From the NCBI GenBank assembly GCA_002989075.1, contig PSQN01000012.1, positions 496,001 through 560,000 of the forward strand: a stretch of DNA of 64,000 nt, given 5' to 3'. The stretch is from Arthonia radiata. Its lineage: Eukaryota; Ascomycota; Arthoniomycetes; Arthoniales; Arthoniaceae. Shown here in pieces: positions 31,861-43,618 of the stretch (the first letter of the stretch is position 1; each line of letters begins with the position of its first letter). Made by a program: the position numbers and the translations under genes. Below the pieces are notes generated by a model. The model ran no database searches. It was not told the DNA's origin and was given only the letters and a program-made list of their open reading frames with translations.

Positions 31861-34308
31861 ATGTCCACAGCGCAGCCTGCGGCGCACCCGTCACCTATAG
31901 CAGAAAAGCGAAACGAAGCACCTGCTTCAGTGTCCCACGCGTCAAACACTGGGGAGCTCAAAGCTACTCTCAGAGCGCTCAAGGCCCATCATGCTACAAT
32001 TACGGATGAACTGGAAGACGCAGTAGCTTCACATGCCGACGTGACGCGTCAGCTTTCGCGTCTCGATTTAACGAGGGCTCGTTTGGGGACGCTTTCAAAC
32101 TCGGCCAGAGCACTTAGCCATGGACAACTTAGTGGCGCCGCAGGGACCGCAAAGCGACTCTCAGAAGCAGTATCAAGACTGGACCTTGAGCAAGAGCGTG
32201 TAAAGGCTACCTTAGCTGTTGTTGAACAAGTGGCAGAACTCAAGTCATGCGTCCTAGGCGTGGTAGGGTCGATGGGGGCACCGCAAGATTGGGAGACTGC
32301 CGCTGAATACATGAGCCGAGCTTCGCGCATACCTCGAGATGTCATCGAGAGCGAATTTGCACAAATGAACGTGCCTACTGCGGAAGTTCCGGAACCACCA
32401 GCACAAACACTCGATGAGGCTGCGGAGAGTCTATGTAGGCTGTTCCTTCGCGAGTTCGACAGAGCGGTAAACGAAACCAATGGCGCGAACATTACTCGCT
32501 TTTTCAAAATGTTCCCGCTCATCAATCGCACCAAGGAGGGGCTGGATGCGTACGGCCGCTACGTATGTCAGGGTGTCGCTGTTCGTGCGCGCACTCGGCT
32601 TCAAGGCGTGTCATCATCTACCGACGGTGTGGCTTATGTCAGTGGTTTGACGAAACTTTTTGAACATATCGCGCAGGTGGTCGATGGGCACAGCAATCTC
32701 GTTCAACGTCACTACGGCATTGGCACCATGATAAAGGTGATGGAGCGTCTGCACGTTGAGGCCGATATTCAAGGTGGCATCGTTCTCGACACATGGCGGG
32801 ATGAGCGCGCAATCGATCGTAAGCTCACGGATGTCAAGTCATACGCATACAATTTTCTCGTTCAGTCCTTTCTCAATGTGCCCAAAGGAGGTGTTGGCAC
32901 CCCTCAGCGGTCCCGGTCACCGGTACCCGGGCGCAAGCATGCTGACACGCCAGAGCCTCCTTCTGACGATACTATCGATGTACGGGAGATTGATCAAGTC
33001 CTGAGCGAGATCACTTCGATGCTCTCGCCCTGGTCATTATACCTGCGCTTCTGCGCTTCTCGCGCTCTCGAATCGTCTTTAGAAGAGGGCGCCGAAGATA
33101 CAGACATGCCTCCGCTTACGATACCTGACTTCATTGCCAACTCGAATCTGCCAGGGAAAATTGATCGTACACTTCTGGAGCCTTTCAAGTCATTCGCAAC
33201 ATTTATTCTTCGACGTAGTGTCGAGCGAGCCTTTCAACTCGAAGATAAGCCTGCTGGCATTTACCTAAATTTGGCGAAGCCTCTGCCGCCTAATGCTCCT
33301 TACATCACCACTCCTGTTGACGACGTCATGTACATGGTCCGCCAGGTCCTTTCGCGCGCACTAGCAACGTCTCAAGCATCTCTAGTCACCGCAATCGCGT
33401 CTGGTGTGGGTCGTGTCCTGGGCTCTGACTTCATTGGCATGGTCCAGCGTAAGATGCGTGACGAGTCCTACCCGAAAGCTGCTATCCAAGGCGCTATGCC
33501 ACCTGAAGAGAAGATCATCACCTTCCTGGTACTCATGAACAATCTCGATGTGGCGACGAACTACATCAGGCAGATCATTCATGAACATGTTCCGGACGCA
33601 TCTATGGTTAATGGGAACGTGAACGGAGTCAATGGTCATCATCGACAATTGACGGACCTGTTTCCTCTGGGGCGTGAGGCGAACATTGTGCACAATGCTC
33701 TTACTGGCCTCGAAAATGGCTTCATGACCAAGGCTACCGACCTGGTTGATGATGGAATGGCCGTGCTTTACACTCATGTCATGGGACCACGCCTGCGGCC
33801 CTGGCTCAACGAGCTATTGAATCAGTCACGCTACACACGCAGTTCGTCGTCTTCCTCTGAAGCTGACTCCGATGCAGATGATGGCAAAGAACGATCTATT
33901 AAAGCCTTGGCGCAACGGGGCTGGGAAGCGCGTATTCGTCCATTGCGCCGCGTACTCACGGCTTCAAACGCAGCACGGCTTATGACGATCTCAGTCAGCA
34001 ATGTCGCTATTCTCGTTGAGAAGCGCATCTGGAGCTATCAGGGTCGCGTCAGCGAGATCGGGGCTGTCAAGCTCGAGCGAGATGTAGGTGAGTTAGCTGG
34101 GGTTATCGCAGGCGAGGACTTCAAGCTTCGACAGAATTTTGCAAAGAGTTTGGAGATTGTCAGCGTCATGAACATGGATGACGAAGAATGGGAAGAAGTC
34201 CAAGCGAACGAGGCCTCGGGTGAGGCCGCAGAGACTACATGGATCCTTAGTGAGAAGGATAGAAATAAAGCAAGAGAGATTGTTGTCGAGCGTACAGCAG
34301 CAGTATGA
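31861..34308 (+). CDS. COG4: Conserved oligomeric Golgi complex subunit 4
   Basis: Single exon, 815 residues. COG4 belongs to lobe A of the COG tether, which holds vesicles for retrograde traffic within the Golgi and binds SNAREs and Sly1. The N-terminus is a coiled coil (LRALKAHHATITDELEDAV and following). The COG4 core runs from about residue 165 to 480, with RFFKMFPLINRTKEGLDAYG and YVC-QGVAVRARTRL. The conserved late segment is NNLDVATNYIRQII. A Ser/Glu/Asp-rich insert near residue 660 is probably a loop. The length agrees with other filamentous ascomycetes. Confidence 0.93.
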   Translation: MSTAQPAAHPSPIAEKRNEAPASVSHASNTGELKATLRALKAHHATITDELEDAVASHADVTRQLSRLDLTRARLGTLSNSARALSHGQLSGAAGTAKRLSEAVSRLDLEQERVKATLAVVEQVAELKSCVLGVVGSMGAPQDWETAAEYMSRASRIPRDVIESEFAQMNVPTAEVPEPPAQTLDEAAESLCRLFLREFDRAVNETNGANITRFFKMFPLINRTKEGLDAYGRYVCQGVAVRARTRLQGVSSSTDGVAYVSGLTKLFEHIAQVVDGHSNLVQRHYGIGTMIKVMERLHVEADIQGGIVLDTWRDERAIDRKLTDVKSYAYNFLVQSFLNVPKGGVGTPQRSRSPVPGRKHADTPEPPSDDTIDVREIDQVLSEITSMLSPWSLYLRFCASRALESSLEEGAEDTDMPPLTIPDFIANSNLPGKIDRTLLEPFKSFATFILRRSVERAFQLEDKPAGIYLNLAKPLPPNAPYITTPVDDVMYMVRQVLSRALATSQASLVTAIASGVGRVLGSDFIGMVQRKMRDESYPKAAIQGAMPPEEKIITFLVLMNNLDVATNYIRQIIHEHVPDASMVNGNVNGVNGHHRQLTDLFPLGREANIVHNALTGLENGFMTKATDLVDDGMAVLYTHVMGPRLRPWLNELLNQSRYTRSSSSSSEADSDADDGKERSIKALAQRGWEARIRPLRRVLTASNAARLMTISVSNVAILVEKRIWSYQGRVSEIGAVKLERDVGELAGVIAGEDFKLRQNFAKSLEIVSVMNMDDEEWEEVQANEASGEAAETTWILSEKDRNKAREIVVERTAAV

Positions 34309-36119
34309 AGACGTCATTGATGGAGGTGTCGTTCCTCGATGCAACAATCAACACCCTCAGTCTTGATTTGGTGGTAAGTCTTCAACAGAGGATCTTACCA
34401 TGTACAAGACACCTCAGGCATCAGATGGATATTGCACATTGCGGCCGTCAGGCTGTATCATGACACGCGCCGAAGCCTTTGTCCACGAAAACATGTGTGT
34501 CCATGCGAGAGAGGCTCCCGGATTGATCTAATGCTTACGCCCTACCGAAGCCTGAAGGTCAACACTGGAAATTCAATCAGACTCCTCGCCTGTCACAGGA
34601 CTTCGGAACCTTCGGATCCTCTGACAATTTCGGAGTATCAAGAACGGAGTCGGCTAGATCTTTGAAACATTCAAAGGTAGTCACGCGCTCACGAAGAATC
34701 ATGAATAGCATGTGCTTACTGCGTAATACGACATTCATTGTCCATCAATAGCTGCATTCGTAATCCAGTATTTACAGGTTGGGGGCCACGAGACTTGGCC
34801 ACATGAGCTGCAAAGGCCAGGACAAAAAAGACGGGCCTTCAACCGGGCCATCGGGGCCAAGAAGCAAACGCGGCAGTACAGAGCGCGCCCCATATTACCT
34901 ATTTGAACTTCAGTCATACGCATCCGAAAACCTGGTTGGACGACGGGTACGGATTTGTGCGCATAAGCAGCACGTGAACACGTCCGTGCTCAGCCGTCCT
35001 CGACTACATGTGTAGCTTCTACTTCTTGAATGGTTTACATCGGTACTAGGTCTCACGTCAGAAAAGTGCTCGCCTCCGAGTGGAAACACGGACACAAGGC
35101 GTACATCAGGCGCGTGGGGCACTACGAGCATTGCGCTCGAAGTCAGCCACCAGGTTTTCGGTTTTGGCATCATTGGTGGATTTCAAACGCTTAAACGGCT
35201 CAACCATGCTATTCGCAGGAAGCTGTGTAAGAGGTCCGTTTGCCTAAGTCGGCAGCGCTGCAGCAGACAGCCGGTAGCATGTCTGCGTCTAATGCAATAA
35301 ATCCGTCGCCGCGTTTCAGAAGCCACCGATCCACTGCGCTCTGCATCTGGAGCGGCTCAGTAGCGAGACTCGACTTTGGGGACTGCGTGGGCGGTGGCGA
35401 ACAGCAGACCTCAGCAAGACCGAATGCGGGACTTGGAATTAACGGTGCGTATGCTAAATACAGCACTCGGTCTTCTGCAACTGGTGGAGTGTGGATCCGT
35501 TCAAGATGCAATATCGGCCTCTAGTTCATTGCGTTCATCGTTATGGCCATCTGGTGTCTACATCTCCGACAACAAGGTCTGAAGCCACTATCAGAAGCGC
35601 CTTAGCGACGACTGGCAATCTAGGAAAGCGCCTTGCGGCATCGCCATCGTCATCTTTCTTTGAACGAGCGTACGTTTTCGGGGGCTGACGAAGTACCGGC
35701 ATAGCCATGTGTACACAGTAGTCCTACACTCGCACTCACGTCATCGTGCCTATTCCCAATCTATCTACCCAAAAGACAGGTTGGCAGTCACAAGGCATAT
35801 TTTTTCCTCGTGGTTGTTGAGGCTCAAGGTGAGGCCGCGATTCTACAGGACAACTCATCGTCAGTATTTGCTTGCGGCTGTTCTCCATCAGCAATGCCAG
35901 ATTGCGAGCTGGTCCTTTGTTGTTGACAAGGTGTTGTCCTTGATACGGTATACTTAAAAAGGTGCACACAACATGGGTCAGGATCTTAGCCATCACAATA
36001 GCATCTTGCATCGTATCATCAAGCACTGTCCATTTTCAGCCTTGCTCATTGCACTCAAGTTGCAGCGACCTTTGACTCCTTTCCGCACAAGCTCATAACT
36101 CCCTGAACGTGATTCCGCA
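34309..36119. other. 1.8-kb gene-poor stretch
   Basis: Only frames under about 100 codons are present. The longest (35209-35511, minus, 100 codons) has no recognisable motif, and a plus-strand frame overlaps it. I see no RNA gene. Any gene here would be small and multi-exon. Confidence 0.4.
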
Positions 36120-36802
36120 ATGTCGAAGGCCACAAGCAAAGCTAAAGATGTTGTGAAGAAGGCTGGTGGCAATGGCGGTGGTGGCGGTGGTGAAAGTTCA
36201 GGTGTAGGCTCTACTCCAAATCGACGCGAAATGGTTTCCCACTGACTCACTATTACATACAGACCGCATCAAGCGACACTAAATACCACGTTGAATGTAC
36301 CGTACTTGTATACAAAAATGCCTCGCTGGACAAGGTGAACAAGCGTCATGTGGCTCTTTATTTCCAATTCGAGAATTTTGTGCATGTCACCCACAACAGA
36401 TATCGGTACGTGGTCCCACTCTAAACATCAATTTGTGGAAACTGACCTGGCGTTGTCAGTATTCACGCTACTGGCGCTAAAGGCGCTTACAGTGTCAAAG
36501 CAGAGCCCGGTTACAACCCCAGCAGCAGCAGACAGATGGCAGGCAAGGACAAAGTGGGTCGGCTCTCAGAGAAGTTGTCGCCGGATACTCTGGTGAAGGA
36601 GTTGGAGTCGGTCGAGCCCAACAACAAGCATGAGGATCAAGAAAACTGTCAGAATTGGCTTGCGCGGGCGTTGCGCCACATGCACGACAAGGGGTGGATC
36701 TCGAAGAACCAAAGTGACAACGGTATCGAGAGCATGAAAACGTTCCTGCAGGGTGCAGCTGAGGATGGTGAGCATGCGGAGTTTGACTTTATGGAGTCTT
36801 AG
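36120..36802 (+). CDS. Small protein with NCQxW motif, function unknown
   Basis: I assemble three exons (36120-36203, 36263-36405 and 36460-36802) for 189 residues. Introns are 59 and 54 nt with GTAGGC and GTACGT donors and CACTGAC and ACTGACC branch sites. The N-terminus is Lys-rich with a run of Gly, followed by a beta-rich part (YHVECTVLVYKN, HVALYFQFENF). A helical C-terminal half contains ENCQNWLARALRHM. The NCQ-W helix recurs in small fungus-specific proteins of unknown role. No signal peptide or membrane span is seen. The exon 1 donor is set by phase; the other joins are strong. Confidence 0.72.
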
Positions 36803-36969
36803 AGACTCTCGAATGTCACTCTACCACTACAGCTCATTCAATAGCGTATGTTCCTAAAGTTTTCATCTCAAAAGTCTTCATTATCTCTACATGAAGTATG
36901 TGCATTGATTGAAAAAAAACACGCAATGCAGTACAATAGCGGTAACGCCAAACACTGAGCGAGGTGTGC

Positions 36970-37938
36970 TTAAGCTAGCTGATGCTCTGCTAACCACTCA
37001 TGGTCACGCAACTCATCAGTGTAACAGACTGGGAAGATCTCTTCCGCATACTTATACCAGGCGCCTTCGTCGTCCCCTCGCTTTTTCACGTCCCCTCGCC
37101 TGAAAAAATTCACATACTCCCAGTGCTCAGGATAGTAACCAGCCATCTCCCAATCGATGATCACCACCTTCTTCTCCGGTGTCACGATGATGTTCCCGGG
37201 CCTCAAGTCGCAATGTGTGAATACGATACGGTGTCCCATCCGCATACGCTTGCGGAACTTATTCAGCTCGTCCTCCGGCGCATACTCTGCCGCTTCGTCA
37301 CACAGCCAATTGTTGAAGTCTTTCTCGTTGTGGAATGGACCGCCCGTGTAAGTGGTGTGGCTACGCGTGTCGTGAACGGCTGGATGGTGGCGATCGATCG
37401 AGCGGATGGCGTAGTGGCGTCCAGAAGTCTGCTCTGGAAAGTGCTTGCTGCGCATCTTTATAAGAGCGTCCCGAAGCTGGTGGCATACGTCGAGCTTCTC
37501 TTCATGAGGCATTTCTTTCCACAAATCCTCGAGCGTCGTTTGCTTCTCAATATGTTCTTCTTCGATACTCTCTTCCTTGGTACTCTCTTTCTTAGCACTC
37601 TCTTTCTTGGTATCCTCGTTCTTGGTACGCTCTTTCTCAATATTCTCTTTCTCAACACTTTCGTCCTCAATGCTCTCCTTCTTAAAACTTTTGATGAACT
37701 CCATCTTGACAGCATACTCTACAAAATGAAACGGGTGGGTGATATGATGGTGACTTTTGTATGGGATTAGCGTGGCTTTTCTGGGAGCAGGCACCTTCAA
37801 TTTTTTGGCGAGCTTGAGCGCACGATACTCGTTGCGAGCGTTCGGACAGCCAAATTTTGTGACTTTGTTGCCAAATTGTTCAATACGAAGATCAAAACAC
37901 TCGTGGAGGAGCTTTATCTTTAGCTCAGCTGCGGCCAT
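36970..37938 (-). CDS. APH-type phosphotransferase with an acidic/basic repeat insert
   Basis: Single exon, 322 residues from the ATG at 37938; the frame opens six codons earlier at a GTG. It has an aminoglycoside-phosphotransferase/choline-kinase-like fold. Landmarks are a short N-lobe, the catalytic loop THCDLRPGNII (H-x-D-x4-N) and the metal-binding IIDWEMAGYYPEHWEYV. Fungal genomes carry many such kinases of unknown substrate. Between the hinge strand (YAVKMEF) and the LEDLWKEM helix sits a run of nine five-residue repeats rich in Lys, Glu and Ser (about residues 87-132), encoded by a 15-bp minisatellite. The N-lobe is shorter than usual and I do not see a clear Gly-rich loop, so activity is uncertain. 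Confidence 0.85.
   Translation of the reverse strand: MAAAELKIKLLHECFDLRIEQFGNKVTKFGCPNARNEYRALKLAKKLKVPAPRKATLIPYKSHHHITHPFHFVEYAVKMEFIKSFKKESIEDESVEKENIEKERTKNEDTKKESAKKESTKEESIEEEHIEKQTTLEDLWKEMPHEEKLDVCHQLRDALIKMRSKHFPEQTSGRHYAIRSIDRHHPAVHDTRSHTTYTGGPFHNEKDFNNWLCDEAAEYAPEDELNKFRKRMRMGHRIVFTHCDLRPGNIIVTPEKKVVIIDWEMAGYYPEHWEYVNFFRRGDVKKRGDDEGAWYKYAEEIFPVCYTDELRDHEWLAEHQLA
37543..37680 (-). repeat. 15-bp coding minisatellite, nine copies
   Basis: Inside the APH-type kinase gene, nine imperfect 15-bp units (plus-strand consensus near CTCTTTCTTGGTACT) encode pentapeptides such as KESIE, EKENI and KKEST. The period is a multiple of three, so copy-number changes would not shift frame. Confidence 0.85.
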
Positions 37939-38426
37939 TGTTTTGGAAGTAGCCACCGTGCACTAGCAAATACAAAAAACACACGAACGAGTCAATGCAT
38001 ATTTTTATAGAGGTACAAAATTACAGCTTCGATCACGGAACGATCGGAAGGGTACTACGTGTTGATGGTTTCAGCAAAAAGGGGGCTGCCCCCTTCAAGG
38101 CGGCATCTTGCTCACGATGAGAAAGAGCGTCCCGTGCGCGACTCCTACCTCTGAAACTAACGGGAAGGTGAGAATTCTGCAAACGATCTTATGCATTTCC
38201 GTGTCATGTGTGTCGTTGCTGACATCTGCGAGGCTGACTCTCTGGTTCCTGTTTTGTCGACTGTTGTCATGAGGCCTAAGAAGAACACTTGTCCGCTTTG
38301 AGCGGTTGCTCACTGCGAGACTCGAAAAAAGTTTATGGCACGGCCGCAGTTCGGTCTTCTCTATAAGATGTGCCATGACTATTCCGACGCAGGACCAGGT
38401 GCCGAATCCATACACAATTTACTCTA
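37939..38426. other. Promoter of the APH-type gene and island border
   Basis: A minus-strand frame of 106 codons (38095-38415) has no recognisable features. Sequence here is of ordinary composition right up to the TA target duplication at 38425-38426. Confidence 0.5.
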
Positions 38427-38595
38427 CCCGTACCCTCCTCACTCGGTCCTATCGGACATAAATCCCTACGCTAAGCCGCTTCGGGATTCCTTATTTGTCG
38501 GGTACTAGCATAAGCTAGTACCCGACGCATACCCGAAATGGTCGTATACCCGAGATCGATCTCATATATTTTACCTACACGCCGTAAAGAGCTTC
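38427..38595 (+). repeat. Left terminal inverted repeat of the pogo-like element
   Basis: 169 bp, starting CCCGTACCCTCC. It matches the reverse complement of 62910-63078 with only a handful of differences. In the interior differences this copy has T where the right copy has C, mostly before A. It contains a perfect 13-bp hairpin, GTCGGGTACTAGC/GCTAGTACCCGAC (38497-38509 and 38514-38526), with a four-base loop. Confidence 0.92.
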
Positions 38596-38599
38596 TAAA

Positions 38600-39503
38600 T
38601 ATAGCTGCAAAACTACCTGAACAGGAGCTTAAGATTTAGAAGATCCTTCAGAAGGTCCAAAAAAGGAAGCAAATCGACCTGAAGCAGCTGGCTCGCGATT
38701 ACGAGATCCCGTACTCTACCCTTTATGCAAGGTACTACGGGCGAGGATCGCTCTAGACGCGTCGAAACGCGTCGACAAGGCTTATACCTGCCTAAGACGG
38801 AGCTTTGTGTAGCTATATCGATTGTCTTGGCGCAATATACCTCGCACCAACGCGTCGATTGATCGTTTCTGCGGCTAATTCGATACTAGCGCAATCTTAA
38901 GCTATAGATTTACCTAAACCTCCTTAACACGTCTTATCTGTCTAGTACCGAATATAGCTAGCGCGATACCTATAGTACAAGCTAGCGCGCCAGAAACCAA
39001 TAGAAATGGCCTAATATCTTGCTTAGAACAGAGATACTATCTAAAAGTAGTATTAGAAGCTCGACGAGCTTATATAAGAATACGCAATCGACCCGTATAA
39101 TATCTAGAATATCGACTAAGTAGGCTTTCGAATTAGAATTAAAGCAAATAATTAGGTTGTAGTACGATGTAATTAAGCTAAAGCAGTAGCTTTAAGTTAG
39201 CTCAACCGAATACTTATTACCCTAGTTAAGATAATATCTGTAGCTAAATTAAAGCTTAATCCGCTTATAGTAATCTTAGGCGCTGTACACCAAGCTTATT
39301 GGGCTCGAACAAGTATCGAAGGTAAAACAATGCTTACACTTTCTAAATTAGGCTACACAAACAACAAGATTATACTTAAATATATTAAGTATTTTAATAG
39401 AGCGAGCTTAAAGCGGCAACGAGGTACGTATTGATTGCTTCTTTTAGATAGTTTTAAAGGGCAAGCAACTATTAATTTTGTTTAGTACGTAGAAGATTAT
39501 AAG
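38600..39503 (+). pseudogene. 5' part of pogo-like transposase
   Basis: One frame near 38643-38750 reads as a Psq/CENP-B type helix-turn-helix (ILQKVQKRKQIDLKQLARDY, then IPYSTLYARYYG). Near 39090-39150 a segment around the first catalytic Asp of DDE_1 transposases is recognisable (DPYNI, then NID and VGF). Stops are scattered through it. The coding region is cut at 39503 by the inserted LTR fossil. Confidence 0.75.
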
Positions 39504-39954
39504 TATTACAATCTTACTATATTGAGCTAGTACAGGGCTAAGCGCAGCCAGCCTTATTGAAGCATTATACAGTATTTCCGATAACTCTAACATAGCGATA
39601 TCGGCGACGTCGCTATATCGTAATAGAATTCTAACTATACGACAAAGGAAGTATTAAGACCGTTAGACACAGAAAAATATACCTTTGTACCTTAGACTAT
39701 ATAGCTAGACTAATAGCCGACCTTAGAATAGACTTTAGTCTATTAACTTAATATTTAAATATAAGTTTCTTAACTATATTTAGATAACATACTTTACCTT
39801 CTATCTACTTTAGTTAAGCTTCTCTCTACTTTTAGTAATCTATCTCGCCTCTCCTGTCTTTTAGTCTCTAGTACACAAAATACTCTCTACTAAGGTCGAT
39901 AAGTATACAAGGTAAGTAAGCCTTAGCTTAGTTCTCTTAGCGACTAGCGTTATA
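39504..39954 (+). repeat. 5' LTR of fossil A
   Basis: 451 bp, TATTAC...GTTATA (ancestral TGTTAC...GTTACA). Same length as the 3' copy; differences are almost all transitions, with this copy the more AT-rich. Confidence 0.88.
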
Positions 39955-42900
39955 CTTTAATAGACTCGCTACGAAAGTAGAGAAAGTAGATTAATTATAT
40001 CTACTACTTTAGTACCCAACAGCCGCAACGCAGCGGATAGGTTAGCCAATAGAATAGCTAGTACGAGTAAGATATCGAACGTTAATACTAAGATAGAAAA
40101 AAGCTTTTTAGATAAACGTTCTAAAGTTACTTTATTCTTAATACGCCTAGCCGTATACTTTAAAACTTATAAAGACTAGTTTCTGAACGATACTACTATA
40201 GTTCTATTTACTACCTCTTATATAAATAGAGATGCTTACAAGTAGGTTAAGTACTACTTCAACGATTTCTTATTTACTCTGATAAAGAGTAGACGCAAGA
40301 ATATCAATAAGTTCTTTGCTAGCTTTATCTTCTTTTAGAAGAAGCTTTATAAAATCTTTAGATAGATCGACGCTGGACGCATCGCTATTAAGAAGCTTAG
40401 AAACCTTAAGTAAATAGGACTAGTAAGCAGGTACGCCGCTGAATTTATACAGTATGCTAATTAAATAGGATAGAACGAGAAACCCCTTATCGAGACCTTT
40501 TACGAAGAACTTAAGGATTATATTAAGGAAATAATTTATATTTGTAAAGAGAAGTTTAATAATTTCGATAATTTTATACAACGAGCAAAGAAGATTAACG
40601 ACAGTAACTTTAAAAGATAAATAGAAAAGAAGGATAATTTTACTAATAAATTCTATAAAACAAAGAATCGAGCAAACTTACGATAAAACCGAGGCAATCT
40701 AATAGAGTTAAATTTTATAAAGCTCTAAAAAAAACTAAACAACTAGAAACAAGAATATAGAATAAAGAACAAGCTATACTTATATTACGGAAAACCAGGG
40801 CATTAAGTTAAAGAATACTGTTTCAAGAAACAACAGTTTAATAGTACCAGTAGAAATAGACACAATAATCGATCTTAGAAACCCTATCTTCTATAACAAC
40901 AGTTTAATATAACTACTTAGACAAAAGAGAACAACAGTCGCGATAGGGCAATAAAGCTACTAGCAGCCTTCTCCGACCGCTAATAGAAGGACCCGACCGA
41001 GGGTTGTCTTCTCTAGAAATTAGATCTCCTACAGAAAACTATTCAGAACTAGTATAAGTACGTTACTAGATTAACTAAAGAGCAGAAGAATATTTACTAG
41101 AACGCCTTCTGTAACTAGAAAAATACTTACTAGGTTTCGTCCAACAAGAAGTATAATAAGTAGAACTTGTTTAACTTACACAAAAACTGGGACACAGACA
41201 TCGAGTTATAAGAAGAAATAAAGAAATAACAAATAAAATAGGAACAACAAAATCTATAGGACTAGAACAACATTAACCGTACTATTTCGAGGTAGCAGAT
41301 ACAAGATACCGTTGCATTACACGAAACACTATTCTAAACTACGTACTATAATAACGATTATACGATCTACGAATCTAACAAACTAGAGTTAGAATAGTAG
41401 CTAAGAAAACTAATATCTTTAAAACAAGGTTCGATATAAGAACTAGGCCTTATCTAAGAACGATCTAGGTTACCTTACCTAGAAACCTAGAGGGAATCTA
41501 AGAACAAATAGACTGTAGAAGCTAAGTAAGATAGCAGCTACAATACGTTATAGGCAAGATAACGACTTAAAGACAAAAATATAGATTCTAATAGTACAAA
41601 ATCTTTGCTTAAGAACGATACTAACTAGAAAGAGCAAACTCTAATCCGTTAGAAAGGAATAATATAGAGACTTTGTTAGTTAGCCTTCTACGATAGAAAG
41701 TTAAGCGCTAATAAAGATATTAACGATATTCTAGGATATATTTACTTACGTCTATAATAACTAGTAGACTACCTTATTAGGGGTTTAAAATTATATAGTT
41801 AGTACTAATATCTTCGACTAACAATATATAATCTATAAATACAACGAGTTCTAATTAGTAATAGTTATATAATTAAAGTAGAGATTGTAAACAACAAACT
41901 AAACGTTATAATAAAAGCAGTACTAGGACACTCTATACAGGCATTCTTATAGCAAATTAACCGACAATAGGTTTTGATATCTAAAATACTCTAAAACGTA
42001 TAAGATTAATAGAGAAAAGACTAGGCCGACTACTTTAAGAGCAGTAGTACCGGCCCGTTCAACGGTTAGACCTTCTAAAAGTCTAGCTCTACGCGAGCTT
42101 GGCTGCCTATAGAATATATCTACATACTTAAGCAACAATAAACTATAGAAACATTAAAATTATAATCGATTTAAGCGCAATAGGCAACTTTATCTTAATA
42201 CGCTACGTTAGAGAGTACCAGATATAAATATAAAAGAAGAAATTATCCTACGTACTATCTAGATTTTAAGAGGTAGAAGAAAGAGTTGACTACAAGACTT
42301 TACTAATAGGTATAATAATTAGAGACTATTAAGAAGAAATTACTTATAATATTGTAGATATCGACTAGTACTACGCTATACTAAGTATACCTTAGTTACA
42401 ACAATATAATCTAAAAGTAGATTAGAGAACTAAGAAACTCCTCTTTACTAGGTACAAGTACTCTAGACAAGAGTCGTTCTATAGAATAAATACTCTATAA
42501 GCTATTTTTAGTAGTAAGAATAAGAAGCGCGATAAAGAACTTATGCGGGTTAGTACTACTACACTCCGATATTTAGATATCTTACGAGAGAAGTCTAACG
42601 TAGTATCTCGTCTATAGCTAGCTACACGTAAGTATAAACAAGAGACAACTATACGTTAACGATTCTATACTACGACAAGTACTCAGTTAATTACTAAAAT
42701 ACCTAAGAAATATAGTTAATTCCGATATCTGTTTAAGAAAGCTAAGCTAAACTTAGCTCTCCTAGAATACAAACCGTAAGATTATACAATACCTTTATAA
42801 GAAGGCAAGACGCCAACATTCGGTCTAATATACTCTCTATTAAAAGTAGAAAATTAAGTACTCTGCGACTATCTTAATAAGAATCTTAAGAAAGAATTTA

Positions 42901-43146
42901 TCTAAAAATTAATATTACTAGCTAAATACCCGATACTCTTTATACTAAAGAAGAATAGCAAACTACAACTCTACGTAAATTATAGACAACTAAATAGAGT
43001 AACTATTAAAAACCGATACTCTCTATTATATATTAACAAAATAACAGATCGATTGTATAACGCGTAATAGTTTACTAAGTTTAACCTATAAGAAGCCTAT
43101 AACCTAATCTATATAAGAAAGAGCGAAGAATAGAAAACAGTCTTTC

Positions 43147-43618
43147 TGTTACAGATACCAGCTCCAGACGGCCTAGCGTATACTTAAGCATCAACTACCG
43201 CCAGTTATCTTAGCTCTACCAGCATTATTCCCGACTAAGCCTATAAACCCGCCGTAAGCATTATCGAACAAGACGGCTATAAGAGTCTACATTCCCTATA
43301 AACCCGATATAAGTATTATCGGGATTAATAGACATAGAGAAACTTCCCTATGTACCTTAGATTATATAGCTAAACTAATGGCCGACCTTAGGATAAACTT
43401 TAGTCTATTAACTTAATATTTGAATACAAGTTCCTTAACTATATTTAAGTAACGTACTTTACCTTCTGTCTACTTTAGTTAAGCCCCTCTTACTCTCTAT
43501 AATCTATCTCGCTTCTCCTGTCTTTTAGTCTCTAGCACACAAGATATCTACTACCAAGGTCGACAAGCATACAAGGCAAGTAAGCCTTAGTTCGGTTCTC
43601 TCAGCGACCGGCGTTATA
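43147..43618 (+). repeat. 5' LTR of fossil B
   Basis: 472 bp, TGTTAC...GTTATA. The last roughly 280 bp match the LTR of fossil A; the first roughly 190 bp are unrelated to it. Confidence 0.87.

Noticed and set aside
37543-37680. CRISPR-like regular repeats
   Set aside because: The host is a eukaryote and the 15-bp units are contiguous and coding, with no spacers.
37000-37770. 256-codon plus frame with repeated Leu/Phe
   Set aside because: Antisense of the APH-type gene; the repeats come from the minisatellite.
38095-38415. 106-codon minus frame beside the island
   Set aside because: No motif, no splice signals, and it abuts the transposon border; probably chance.
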